Positions 43,584 to 51,641 of a DNA stretch of 64,000 nucleotides are shown here, in pieces. Position 1 is the first letter of the stretch. Each line of letters opens with the position of its first letter. Source of the DNA: Nocardia ignorata NBRC 108230 (lineage in GTDB: Bacteria > Actinomycetota > Actinomycetes > Mycobacteriales > Mycobacteriaceae). Both the position numbers and the translations under genes were made by a program. A model generated the notes under the pieces. That model was not told the DNA's origin, made no database searches, and saw only the letters and a list, made by a program, of their open reading frames with translations. The DNA is taken from positions 186,001 to 250,000 of the forward strand of contig NZ_BDBI01000025.1 in assembly GCF_001612905.1 (NCBI RefSeq), written 5' to 3'.

Positions 43584-43584
43584 A

Positions 43585-45255
43585 TCAGTGGATTCCTTCG
43601 GCGAGCGGCCCGAGCGCGAGGGCGGGCAGGAAGGTGAGCGCGACCAGGATCACCGTCACTCCGACCACCAGGCCGACGAACTGCGGCCGGTGGGTGGGCA
43701 GGGTGCCGACCGAGGCGGGCGTGTGGCCCTGCGCGGCCAGCGAACCGGCCAGCGCGAGCACGACGATGATCGGGACGAACCGGCCGAGCAGCATGGCCAG
43801 CCCGAGCGCGGTGTTGAACCAGGTGGTGTTGCCGGACAGCCCGGCGAAGGCCGAACCGTTGTTGTTGGCGGCGGAGGTGAAGGCGTACAGCACTTCCGAC
43901 AAGCCGTGCGGTCCGCTGTTGAGCATGCTGTCGCGCGGCCCGGGCAGTGCTGTGGAGACCGACGTCCCGACCAGCACGATCAGCGGGCTCACCAGGAAAT
44001 ACGTCGCGGCGAGCTTGATTTCGCGCGGCGTGATCTTCTTGCCGAGGTATTCCGGTGTGCGCCCGACCATCAGGCCCGCGACGAACACCGTGACGACGGC
44101 CAGGATCAGCATGCCGTAGAGGCCCGAACCCACCCCGCCGGGCGCGACCTCGCCCAGCTGCATGTTCACCATGGTCACCAGGCCACCGAGGCTGGTGTAG
44201 GAGTCGTGGAAGGAATTCACCGCACCGGTCGAGGTGAGGGTCGTCGCCCCGGCGAACACGGCCGAATCAGCCACGCCGAAGCGGGTTTCCACCCCTTCCA
44301 TCGACGCACCGACCGCGGTGGGAACGGTTCCGTGGTGTTGCAACTGGAACACGCTGAGCAACGAAACACTCACCAGCGCGATGGTTCCCATCACCGCGAC
44401 GATCGCGTAGCCCTGCTTCGTGCTGCCGACCATGCGCCCGAAGGTGCGCGGCAGCGAGAACGCGATCAGCATCAGCGCGAAGATCTCCACGAAGTTCGTC
44501 CACGTGGTCGGGTTCTCGAACGGGTGCGCGGCATTGGCGTTGTAGAAACCGCCGCCGTTGGTGCCGAGTTCCTTGATCGCCTCCTGGCTCGCGACGGGAC
44601 CGCCGGTGATCGTCTGCACGCCGCCGCCGAGGGTCTGCGCCACCTGGTCGTGCAGGTGGAAGTTCTGGATCACCCCGCCTGCCACCAGCACGACCGCGAC
44701 GACGAACGCGAGCGGCAGCAGGACGCGCACGGTGCCGCGCACCAGGTCGACCCAGAAATTGCCGAGCTCACCGGTGCGGTGGCGGGCGAAACCACGAACC
44801 AGCGCGACGGCCACCGCCATACCCACCGCCGCCGACACGAAGTTCTGTACAGCCAGCCCGGCCATCTGCACCAGGTGGCCCTGGGTCGACTCGCCGGAAT
44901 AGTTCTGCCAGTTGGTGTTGGTGACGAAACTGGCGGCGGTGTTCCACGCCAGCGCCGGGGTCATCTCGGTGCCCGGATCGGTCAGGTGCAGCGGCAGTGC
45001 GCCCTGGACCAGCTGGAAGAAGAACAAGCCGAGCACGCCGACGGCCGAGAAGGCCAGCACGCTGCGGGCGTACACCGGCCAGGTCTGCTCCACGTCGGGG
45101 TGCGCGCCGATCGCGCGATAGATCAACCGCTCGGCACGGGAATGCCGCTCGCCGCTGTACACCCGGTACATGTAGTCACCGAGCGGCACATGCGCCAGTG
45201 CCAGTGCGAGCACAAGGGCCGCGAGGAAGACGATCCCCGCTGTTGTCGTGGTCAC
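43585..45255 (-). CDS. kdpA: Potassium-transporting ATPase channel-like subunit
   Basis: A 556-residue polytopic membrane protein (about 10 helices) of the superfamily of K+ transporters. It provides the selectivity filters and ion path of the Kdp pump. Filter-type segments include SFVTNTNWQNYSGES near residue 112, ELGTNGGGFYNANAAHPFEN near residue 230, and TSAANNNGSAFAGL near 462. It starts with GTG 45255 overlapping the kdpF stop by one base. Confidence 0.98.
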   Translation of the reverse strand: MTTTTAGIVFLAALVLALALAHVPLGDYMYRVYSGERHSRAERLIYRAIGAHPDVEQTWPVYARSVLAFSAVGVLGLFFFQLVQGALPLHLTDPGTEMTPALAWNTAASFVTNTNWQNYSGESTQGHLVQMAGLAVQNFVSAAVGMAVAVALVRGFARHRTGELGNFWVDLVRGTVRVLLPLAFVVAVVLVAGGVIQNFHLHDQVAQTLGGGVQTITGGPVASQEAIKELGTNGGGFYNANAAHPFENPTTWTNFVEIFALMLIAFSLPRTFGRMVGSTKQGYAIVAVMGTIALVSVSLLSVFQLQHHGTVPTAVGASMEGVETRFGVADSAVFAGATTLTSTGAVNSFHDSYTSLGGLVTMVNMQLGEVAPGGVGSGLYGMLILAVVTVFVAGLMVGRTPEYLGKKITPREIKLAATYFLVSPLIVLVGTSVSTALPGPRDSMLNSGPHGLSEVLYAFTSAANNNGSAFAGLSGNTTWFNTALGLAMLLGRFVPIIVVLALAGSLAAQGHTPASVGTLPTHRPQFVGLVVGVTVILVALTFLPALALGPLAEGIH

Positions 45256-45341
45256 TAGAACCTCTCGGGGAAGAGCAGGGCCGCCACCATGAACACGGCG
45301 ACACCCGCGGCGAGCACCAGACCGACCAGATTCGCGATCAC
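45255..45341 (-). CDS. kdpF: KdpF, small stabilising subunit
   Basis: A 28-residue single-helix peptide (NLVGLVLAAGVAVFMVAALL followed by FPERF). The LLFPERF ending is the hallmark of KdpF, which is known to stabilise the KdpABC complex. It starts at GTG 45341 with GGAGAAG upstream. The start overlaps the stop of the preceding 27-codon gene by four bases (GTGA), and its stop overlaps the kdpA start. Confidence 0.9.
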   Translation of the reverse strand: MIANLVGLVLAAGVAVFMVAALLFPERF

Positions 45342-45421
45342 AGCTTCTCCAGCCCGCGCTGGATCAGGCCAAGCAGCGCGAAGACCGCCACGGTGAGCAC
45401 CGTGAACACCACCACAGACAT
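45338..45421 (-). CDS. 27-residue membrane peptide gene at the head of kdpFABC
   Basis: This frame starts ATG 45421 and ends TGA 45338. It encodes a 27-residue peptide, MSVVVFTVLTVAVFALLGLI followed by QRGLEKL: one hydrophobic helix with a basic/acidic amphipathic end. An ideal ribosome site, AGGAGGT, lies five bases upstream (45427-45433), the best in the whole locus. Its stop overlaps the kdpF GTG by four bases, so it is translationally coupled to kdpF. It is most likely a real first gene of the operon and would be missed by length cut-offs. I believe similar short frames precede kdpF in other actinobacteria, but cannot check here. Function unknown, perhaps a second stabilising subunit or regulator of KdpD. 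Confidence 0.75.
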   Translation of the reverse strand: MSVVVFTVLTVAVFALLGLIQRGLEKL

Positions 45422-45492
45422 GTCCGACCTCCTCGCGCCCCACCGTGGGGCGCCAAGCCGAGTCAAGGCCTTCGGATGGGTGGTGCGGGCAT

Positions 45493-45508
45493 TCCTTACG
45501 GATCCTTA
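45493..45508. promoter_or_regulatory. Direct repeat in the divergent kdp control region
   Basis: TCCTTA occurs at 45493-45498 and 45503-45508, exactly 10 bases apart (TAAGGA twice on the minus strand). OmpR-family regulators such as KdpE usually bind direct repeats spaced by one helical turn. The site lies 72-87 bases before the 27-codon gene and 59-74 bases before kdpD. Confidence 0.45.
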
Positions 45509-45566
45509 GCGCGCCTCGGCGCCGCCTTTGCGGGTTGTTGACGGTGCCCCGGGCGATGATGAACCG

Positions 45567-48089
45567 GTGAAACGCGGTCGACTACGCATCTACCTGGGTG
45601 CCGCACCCGGCGTCGGCAAGACCTACGCCATGCTCGGTGAGGCACACCGGCGGCTCGAGCGTGGCCGCGACGTGGTGGCGGGCGTGGTGGAGACCCACGG
45701 GCGGGCGAAGACCGCCCAGCTGCTCGACGGGATCGAGCGGATCCCGCCCAAGGCGGTGCGTTACCGGGGCACCGAACTGCCCGAGCTCGATGTCGACGCG
45801 GTTCTCGCGCGCAGGCCCGCCGTGGTGCTCGTCGACGAACTCGCCCACACCAATGCGCCAGGCAGTGCGCACGAGAAACGCTGGCAGGACGTGGAGGCGA
45901 TTCTGGACGCGGGGATCGACGTCATCTCCACGGTGAACGTGCAGCACCTCGAGAGCCTCAACGATGTGGTCGCCCAGATCACCGGCATCGAACAGCGCGA
46001 GACCGTACCCGACGCGGTGGTACGCGGGGCGGACCAGGTCGAACTCGTCGATCTGACGCCGGAAGCACTGCGGCGCAGGCTTTCCCACGGCAATGTCTAC
46101 GCCGCGGACAAAGTCGACGCGGCCTTGCGGAACTACTTCCGGCCCGGAAACCTCACGGCCCTGCGCGAACTCGCGCTGCTGTGGTTGGCCGACCAGGTCG
46201 ACGCGGCACTCGCGAAGTACCGGGCCGACCACGACATCACCGAGCTGTGGGAGGCGCGCGAACGCGTGGTCGTCGCGGTGACCGGTGGCCCCGAATCGGA
46301 GACCGTGGTGCGCCGGGCCGGGCGGATCGCCTCGAAATCCAGTGCGGAACTCGTTGTGGTGCATGTGGTCCGGGGCGACGGTCTGGCCGGAGTGTCCACA
46401 CAACGGCTGGCGCGGCTGCGCGAACTCGCCGCCGCGCTCGGCGCCTCGCTGCACACCGTCACCGGCGACGACGTGCCGACCGCCCTGCTGGAATTCGCGC
46501 GCGAGGTCAACGCCACACAGCTGGTACTCGGCACCTCGCGGCGCTCGCGCTGGGCGCGGATGCTCGACGAGGGCATCGGCTCCACCGTGGTGCAACGCTC
46601 CGGCAAGATCGACGTGCACATGGTGACTCACGAGGAAGCCAACCGCGGGGTCCGGCGCAATCCGCTGCGAACACGCCAACCGGTTGTCGCCTGGGTGGCT
46701 GCCCTGCTCGTGCCCACGCTGGTGAGCGTGCTCTGCTGGGCGGTGCTCGACCGGCATCTGCAACTCGGCGGGCTCAGCGCGATGTTCTTCGTCGGGGTCG
46801 TCGCGGTCGCGTTGCTCGGTGGGGTGCTGCCCGCGATCGCCTCGGCCCTGCTGTCGGGACTGTTGCTGAACTGGTTCTTCACCACGCCGCGCTACAGCCT
46901 CACCATCGCCGAACCGGACAACTTCGTCACCGTGGTCGTGCTGTTGATCGTCGCGGTGGCGGTGGCGGCGCTCGTCGACCTCGCGGCGAAGCGAACCACG
47001 CAGGCGCGCAAGGCCTCCCGCCAGGCTGAGCTGCTCACCCTGTTCGCGGGGGCGGTGCTGCACGGCGCCGATCTGCCGCGTCTGCTCGAACAGGTCCGCG
47101 AGGTCTACGGGCAACGCGCGGTGAGCCTGCGCTGCGGTGACGAAGTGATCGCCTCGGTCGGAGCCGACCCGCCGCATCGGGTCGCCGACGCGGAGACCGC
47201 GATCGAAGCGGGCGACGCGACCAGCCTGCTGCTGCTGGCCGGGCATCCGCTCGATCCGGGGGAGCGGCCCGTGCTCAACGCGGTGGCGAACCAGGCCGTC
47301 GGCTTGGTGCGTCAGCAGCGCCTCACCGAAGAGGCGGGGGCGGCGGCCGCGCTGCTCGAAGCCGACCGGTTGCGACGCGCGTTGCTGTCGGCGGTGAGCC
47401 ACGACCTGCGCACGCCGCTGGCCGGGGCCAAGGCGGCGGTGTCGAGCCTGCGCAGCGACGACGTGGAATTCTCACCCGAGGACACCGGCGAACTGCTCGA
47501 GGCCATCGAGGAATCCGTCGACCAGCTCACCGCCCTCGTCGGCAACCTACTCGATTCGTCGCGCCTGGCGGTCGGGGTGGTCACCCCGCAGACGCGGCAG
47601 GTGTATCTGGACGAGGCGGTGCATCGGGCGCTGGTCAGCGTGGGTATGGGCACGAGGGGGCTGCGGCGCGCGGCGATGGACCGGGTGACGGTGGAGGTGG
47701 GTGAGAACTCGGTGTCGGCCGACAGCGGATTGCTCGAACGAGTGCTGGCGAACCTGCTGGACAACGCCCTGCGCCACGCCGGACGCGACACGCCCGTGCG
47801 CGTGACCGCGGATCGCGTCGGTGACCGGGTCGCCGTCGCGGTCGTCGACACCGGGCCGGGCGTGCCCGCGGGCAGCGAGGAGCACCTGTTCGAACCGTTC
47901 CAACGGCTCGGGGACCGCGACAACACCACCGGCGTCGGCCTCGGACTGTCGGTGGTCCGCGGCTTCGCCGAGGCCATGGGCGGTACCGTCCACGCCGAAC
48001 CCACGCCCGGCGGCGGACTGACGGTACTGCTCGACCTGCCTGCCGGTGCGACTGCTTCGACCGCCCCCGCCGCGCGACGAGGAAAGTGA
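45567..48089 (+). CDS. kdpD: Sensor histidine kinase KdpD
   Basis: An 840-residue membrane sensor of K+ limitation or turgor. The N-terminal KdpD domain has Walker-type GAAPGVGKTYAML near residues 10-22 and LVDELAHTNAPGS. A universal-stress-protein domain spans about 230-355. Four transmembrane helices lie at about 375-475. The kinase core has SHDLRTPLAGAK with phospho-acceptor His612, NLLDNALRHAG (N box) and DTGPGVPAG (G box). The frame is open from TTG 45528. GTG 45567 is preferred because KRGRLRIYLGAAPGVGKT is the normal start. kdpE follows after four bases. It is divergent from kdpFABC. Confidence 0.96.
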   Translation: MKRGRLRIYLGAAPGVGKTYAMLGEAHRRLERGRDVVAGVVETHGRAKTAQLLDGIERIPPKAVRYRGTELPELDVDAVLARRPAVVLVDELAHTNAPGSAHEKRWQDVEAILDAGIDVISTVNVQHLESLNDVVAQITGIEQRETVPDAVVRGADQVELVDLTPEALRRRLSHGNVYAADKVDAALRNYFRPGNLTALRELALLWLADQVDAALAKYRADHDITELWEARERVVVAVTGGPESETVVRRAGRIASKSSAELVVVHVVRGDGLAGVSTQRLARLRELAAALGASLHTVTGDDVPTALLEFAREVNATQLVLGTSRRSRWARMLDEGIGSTVVQRSGKIDVHMVTHEEANRGVRRNPLRTRQPVVAWVAALLVPTLVSVLCWAVLDRHLQLGGLSAMFFVGVVAVALLGGVLPAIASALLSGLLLNWFFTTPRYSLTIAEPDNFVTVVVLLIVAVAVAALVDLAAKRTTQARKASRQAELLTLFAGAVLHGADLPRLLEQVREVYGQRAVSLRCGDEVIASVGADPPHRVADAETAIEAGDATSLLLLAGHPLDPGERPVLNAVANQAVGLVRQQRLTEEAGAAAALLEADRLRRALLSAVSHDLRTPLAGAKAAVSSLRSDDVEFSPEDTGELLEAIEESVDQLTALVGNLLDSSRLAVGVVTPQTRQVYLDEAVHRALVSVGMGTRGLRRAAMDRVTVEVGENSVSADSGLLERVLANLLDNALRHAGRDTPVRVTADRVGDRVAVAVVDTGPGVPAGSEEHLFEPFQRLGDRDNTTGVGLGLSVVRGFAEAMGGTVHAEPTPGGGLTVLLDLPAGATASTAPAARRGK

Positions 48090-48093
48090 GGAC

Positions 48094-48834
48094 ATGAGCA
48101 ACTCATCGGGGACGGACGCGCCGCAGCCCGGCGAGTCCCGGTCGAGCGGGTCCGCCACCCGCGTGCTGGTGGTCGACGACGAACCGCAGATCGTGCGCGC
48201 GCTGCGGATCAACCTGTCGGTGCGCGGGTACGAGGTGTTCACCGCGGGCAACGGCGCCGCCGCGTTGCGCGTGGCCGCGGAGAAGCAGCCACACGTCGTC
48301 ATCCTCGACCTCGGCCTGCCCGATCTGGACGGGATCGAGGTGCTGGCCGGGCTGCGCGGGTGGACCGCGGCACCGGTGATCGTGCTCTCGGCGCGCACCG
48401 ATTCGGCCGACAAGGTGGAGGCGCTCGACGCGGGCGCCGACGACTACGTCACCAAGCCGTTCGGGATGGACGAACTGCTGGCCCGGCTGCGGGCGGCGGT
48501 CCGGCGCGGTGCGGGGGCGGCCGACGAGGCGGAACCGGTGGTCGTCACCGACTCCTTCACCGTCGACCTGGCCGCCAAACAGGTCACCAAGAACGGCGCA
48601 CCCGTCCACCTGACCCCCACCGAATGGGGAATGCTCGAGATGCTGGTCCGCCACCGCGGAAAACTGGTGGGCCGCAAGGAATTACTGCGCGAGGTGTGGG
48701 GCCCGGCGTATGCCACCGAAACCCACTACCTGCGGGTCTATCTCGCCCAGCTGCGCCGCAAACTCGAGGACGACCCCGCCCACCCCCGCCACCTGCTCAC
48801 CGAACCAGGCATGGGCTACCGTTTCCAAGAATGA
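48094..48834 (+). CDS. kdpE: Response regulator KdpE
   Basis: A 246-residue OmpR/PhoB-type regulator. The receiver domain (residues about 22-138) has the acidic pair VVDDE, phospho-acceptor Asp72 in ILDLGLPDLDG and the lysine in VTKPFGMDELL. The winged-helix effector domain ends with the typical GYRF. A serine/glycine-rich leader of about 20 residues precedes the receiver. It should activate the divergent kdpFABC operon, probably at the direct repeat 45493-45508. Confidence 0.96.
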   Translation: MSNSSGTDAPQPGESRSSGSATRVLVVDDEPQIVRALRINLSVRGYEVFTAGNGAAALRVAAEKQPHVVILDLGLPDLDGIEVLAGLRGWTAAPVIVLSARTDSADKVEALDAGADDYVTKPFGMDELLARLRAAVRRGAGAADEAEPVVVTDSFTVDLAAKQVTKNGAPVHLTPTEWGMLEMLVRHRGKLVGRKELLREVWGPAYATETHYLRVYLAQLRRKLEDDPAHPRHLLTEPGMGYRFQE

Positions 48835-48983
48835 CAGTCGGCTCGTGATTTCGTCAGCACATGGGTAACTCGTCGGGCACGTTCGTCACTCGAGCCCCAT
48901 TCACGCAGGTCCGGTACGTGATTTTCGCGGCACTTGCCGGTCGGCATGAGTCGCGGGGAGGCGGGCATGCCAGGATCAGATCC

Positions 48984-49430
48984 ATGGCAGTTGAGCAGAA
49001 CGCACCCGTGAGCACCGCGCCCGTCGAACTGTGGGTCGAGCGCACCGGAACCCGGGCCTACACCGGACGCAGCAACCGTGGCGCCGAAGTACTGATCGCC
49101 TCGCAGGGTGTGCCCGGCGCGTTCACCCCCGGTGAGCTGCTGAAGATCGCCCTCGCCGCGTGCACCGGGCTCAGTTCCGACCTGCCGCTCTCGCGTCGCC
49201 TCGGCGACGACTTCGACGCGACCATCCGCGTGTCCGGCGACGCCGACCGCGAGAACGAGCTGTACCCGCAGCTCGACGAGGTGTTCGAGCTCGACCTGTC
49301 CGAACTCGACGAAGAGGCCCGCGAACGGCTGCTGGTCACCGTGCAGCGCGCCGTCGACAAGGTGTGTACCGTCGGCCGCACCCTCAAGGCGGGCACCAAG
49401 GTGACCTTGAACTTCGACATCGACGCCTGA
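48984..49430 (+). CDS. OsmC/Ohr-family protein (Rv2923c-like)
   Basis: A 148-residue OsmC-fold protein, a family of thiol-dependent hydroperoxide reductases. The two expected cysteines are present: AACTGLSSDLPLSRRLGDD near residue 61 and VDKVCTVGRTL near residue 129. RGAEVLIASQGVPGAFTPGE precedes the first. ATG 48984 is preferred over an upstream in-frame ATG at 48861 because the conserved part starts here. acyP starts 15 bases downstream, as in mycobacteria. Confidence 0.87.
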   Translation: MAVEQNAPVSTAPVELWVERTGTRAYTGRSNRGAEVLIASQGVPGAFTPGELLKIALAACTGLSSDLPLSRRLGDDFDATIRVSGDADRENELYPQLDEVFELDLSELDEEARERLLVTVQRAVDKVCTVGRTLKAGTKVTLNFDIDA

Positions 49431-49445
49431 CCCCGAGGAGCCGCT

Positions 49446-49724
49446 GTGACCGAACCTGTCCGACTGTCCGCGTGGGTCCACGGGTACGTCCAGGGCGTGG
49501 GTTTCCGCTGGTGGACACGCTCGCGTGCACTGGAACTCGGTCTCACCGGGTACGCGCGCAACCACGCCGACGGACGGGTCCACGTGGTGGCCGAGGGACA
49601 ACGAACCTCGGGCGAGAAGTTGCTGGAACTGCTACGGTCCGGCAAGGCGCCTGGGCGGGTCGACCTGGTTGTGGAAAGCTGGGAGCCCGCGCGCGGTGAC
49701 ATGACCGGATTCGAGGAGCGGTAG
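49446..49724 (+). CDS. acyP: Acylphosphatase
   Basis: A 92-residue small enzyme that hydrolyses acyl phosphates. The catalytic arginine is in GYVQGVGFRWWTRSRA near residues 13-28, and the catalytic asparagine is in GYARNHADGRVHV near residues 35-47. GAGGAGCC precedes GTG 49446. Confidence 0.95.
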   Translation: MTEPVRLSAWVHGYVQGVGFRWWTRSRALELGLTGYARNHADGRVHVVAEGQRTSGEKLLELLRSGKAPGRVDLVVESWEPARGDMTGFEER

Positions 49725-49749
49725 AAGTGACTTCGGGGGTTAGGCGGCA

Positions 49750-50451
49750 GTGAACACACACAACCCTGGTTCGCCCGACCAGCCGGACGAGCCGGGCGGA
49801 TCCTCGCCCTGGACCCCGCCCGACTCCGGCGCGGCCGCGACCCCGCCGGAACAACCCGCGGGCACGCCGCCCACCTGGCCCCCGCCACCTCAACAACCGC
49901 CGCAACCACGTCCCGGCCGGGTGGCCAGGCAGGAACCGGGCCGCACCCAGCCCCGCCCGCCGACGGTCGCCGAGGCACGGGCGCGGGAGAAGGCACGCAA
50001 ACAGGCCGAGCAGGCCGAACGGGCTGCCGCCGAAGCCGCGGAAGCCAAGCGCCGCACCAGGAAACGGGTGATGATCGGCGGTGTCGCCGTGGTCGGTGTC
50101 GCGGCCCTCGTCGGCGGCGGGTACCTCGCCTACCGGGCGGTCAACGCGCCCGAACAGGTCACCGCCTCCTGCGTGCAGATCGACCAGAACGGCCAGGAGG
50201 TCGTCGTCCCGGACGAGTACTGCGGCGACGGCAAGACCAACTTCCGCAGCGACAGCTCCGGTGGCATGGGCAGCCTGATCCTGCTCGGCTGGCCGCAGTA
50301 CCGCTACCACTACGGCGGCAACGCCACCATCGGCCGGCCGCCGAGCGGAGGGACCTCGGTGAAACCGCGCAACGCCGAGATCAAGACCAAGTCCGGCACC
50401 ACCGTTCAGCGTGGTGGCCTGGGTAGCAAGTCCGGTGGGAGTGGGTCTTAG
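49750..50451 (+). CDS. Single-pass membrane protein with RGGLG tail, YgiB/DUF1190-like
   Basis: A 233-residue protein. Residues 1-60 are proline-rich and disordered, 70-105 are a charged alanine-rich helix (EARAREKARKQAEQAERAA), and 108-132 form a transmembrane helix (MIGGVAVVGVAALVGGGYL). The outer part has two cysteines (ASCVQID and DEYCGDG), a tyrosine/glycine-rich stretch, and a C-terminal tail, TTVQRGGLGSKSGGSGS. E. coli YgiB (DUF1190), as I remember it, also has paired cysteines and ends with a TVTRGGFG-type tail. The stop overlaps the next gene, an ATP-grasp enzyme, by one base. Role unknown; it may be the substrate of that enzyme. Confidence 0.78.
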   Translation: MNTHNPGSPDQPDEPGGSSPWTPPDSGAAATPPEQPAGTPPTWPPPPQQPPQPRPGRVARQEPGRTQPRPPTVAEARAREKARKQAEQAERAAAEAAEAKRRTRKRVMIGGVAVVGVAALVGGGYLAYRAVNAPEQVTASCVQIDQNGQEVVVPDEYCGDGKTNFRSDSSGGMGSLILLGWPQYRYHYGGNATIGRPPSGGTSVKPRNAEIKTKSGTTVQRGGLGSKSGGSGS

Positions 50452-51614
50452 TGCGACGTGTCGCGAGTACGCCCCGGCCGGGCTGGCAGCAGATCATCGA
50501 GAGCCAGGGGCTCGTCTACGGCGTGCCCGGCCGCGATGCCAGCGGTCAGCCGCGGCCCTATTGGGACGAATCGGTGCACTACGAGTTCTCGATGGACGAG
50601 ATCCTCGCGCTGGAAGCCGATGTGGAACTGCTGCAGTCGATGTGTCTGCACGCGGCCGAACACGTGGTGCTCACCGAGCGGTACGCCGATTTCGGTCTGC
50701 CCGAATGGAGTTGGGGCCCGATCGCCGAATCCTGGCGGCGCAGCGACCCTTACGTGTACGGCCGGTTCGATCTGCGCTACGACGCACGCCGTCCTGCCAA
50801 ACTGCTTGAGTACAACGCCGACACCCCCACCTCGCTGCTCGAGGCGGCCATCATCCAATGGCACTGGTTGCAACAGGTGTATCCCGGTGGGGACCAGTGG
50901 AATTCACTGCACGAGAAGCTGGTGGAGCGCTGGGGCGAGCTGCGCGACGTGCTGCCCGGTACCGAACTGCACTTCACCTGGTCGGGTGCCGACGCCACCG
51001 GCGAGGACAACGTCACCACCGCCTACATGCAGGAAACCGCCGCCGAAGCGGGCTTCGACACCGTCGCGCTGCCGATCGAGGAGGTCGGGTTCGACACCGA
51101 ACTCGGCCGCTTCGTCGACCTCGCCGAGGCGCCGATCGAATCGATCTTCAAGCTGTACCCCTGGGAGTGGATCCTCGACGACGACTTCGGCAAACGCGTC
51201 GTCGCGAGCATCCCGCAGACCGCCTGGATCGAACCACTGTGGACCACCCTGCTGAGCAACAAGGCGCTGCTGGCGATCCTGTGGGAGATGTATCCCGGCC
51301 ACCCGAACCTGTTGCCCGCCTACCTCGACGACCCGCACGAGCTCACCGAATACATCCGCAAACCCAAGCTCGGCCGCGAAGGCGCCAACATGACCATCGT
51401 CGGTCCCGGCATGGAGACCGCGACCGGTGGGGTGTACGGCGCCGAGGGCTTCGTCTACCAATTGCTCGACCCGCTCCCGGAATTCGACGGCATGCGTCCC
51501 GTGCTCGGGGCGTGGGTCGTCGGTGACAACGCCGCCGGGCTCGGTATCCGCGAGACCGCGGGCCTCATCACCGATGACGGCGCCGCGTTCGTCCCGCACC
51601 GCATCGTCGACTGA
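50451..51614 (+). CDS. Glutathionylspermidine synthase-like ATP-grasp ligase
   Basis: A 387-residue protein of the GSP_synth family (E. coli YgiC and YjfC type), the ATP-grasp ligase part without the amidase domain. Visible family segments are RFDLRYDARRPAKLLEYNAD near residues 104-123 (substrate/Mg site), PTSLLEAAIIQWHWLQ, FKLYPWEWILDD near 233-244, EPLWTTLLSNKALLAILWEM, and KPKLGREGANMTIV near 304-317. The ATP-binding lysine and arginine are expected in that last stretch. These enzymes form amide bonds using ATP. Members lacking the amidase have no proven substrate. Actinobacteria generally lack glutathione, so true glutathionylspermidine is unlikely. The GTG start overlaps the previous stop (TAGTG). 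Confidence 0.87.
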   Translation: MRRVASTPRPGWQQIIESQGLVYGVPGRDASGQPRPYWDESVHYEFSMDEILALEADVELLQSMCLHAAEHVVLTERYADFGLPEWSWGPIAESWRRSDPYVYGRFDLRYDARRPAKLLEYNADTPTSLLEAAIIQWHWLQQVYPGGDQWNSLHEKLVERWGELRDVLPGTELHFTWSGADATGEDNVTTAYMQETAAEAGFDTVALPIEEVGFDTELGRFVDLAEAPIESIFKLYPWEWILDDDFGKRVVASIPQTAWIEPLWTTLLSNKALLAILWEMYPGHPNLLPAYLDDPHELTEYIRKPKLGREGANMTIVGPGMETATGGVYGAEGFVYQLLDPLPEFDGMRPVLGAWVVGDNAAGLGIRETAGLITDDGAAFVPHRIVD

Positions 51615-51641
51615 CCACAACACTGTTTCGAAAGGACCACG

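Noticed and set aside
41542..45258. A very long plus-strand frame (1238 codons) opposite kdpB and kdpA
   Set aside because: No domain, biased composition, and it crosses the kdpB-kdpA boundary. Both minus-strand subunits are complete.
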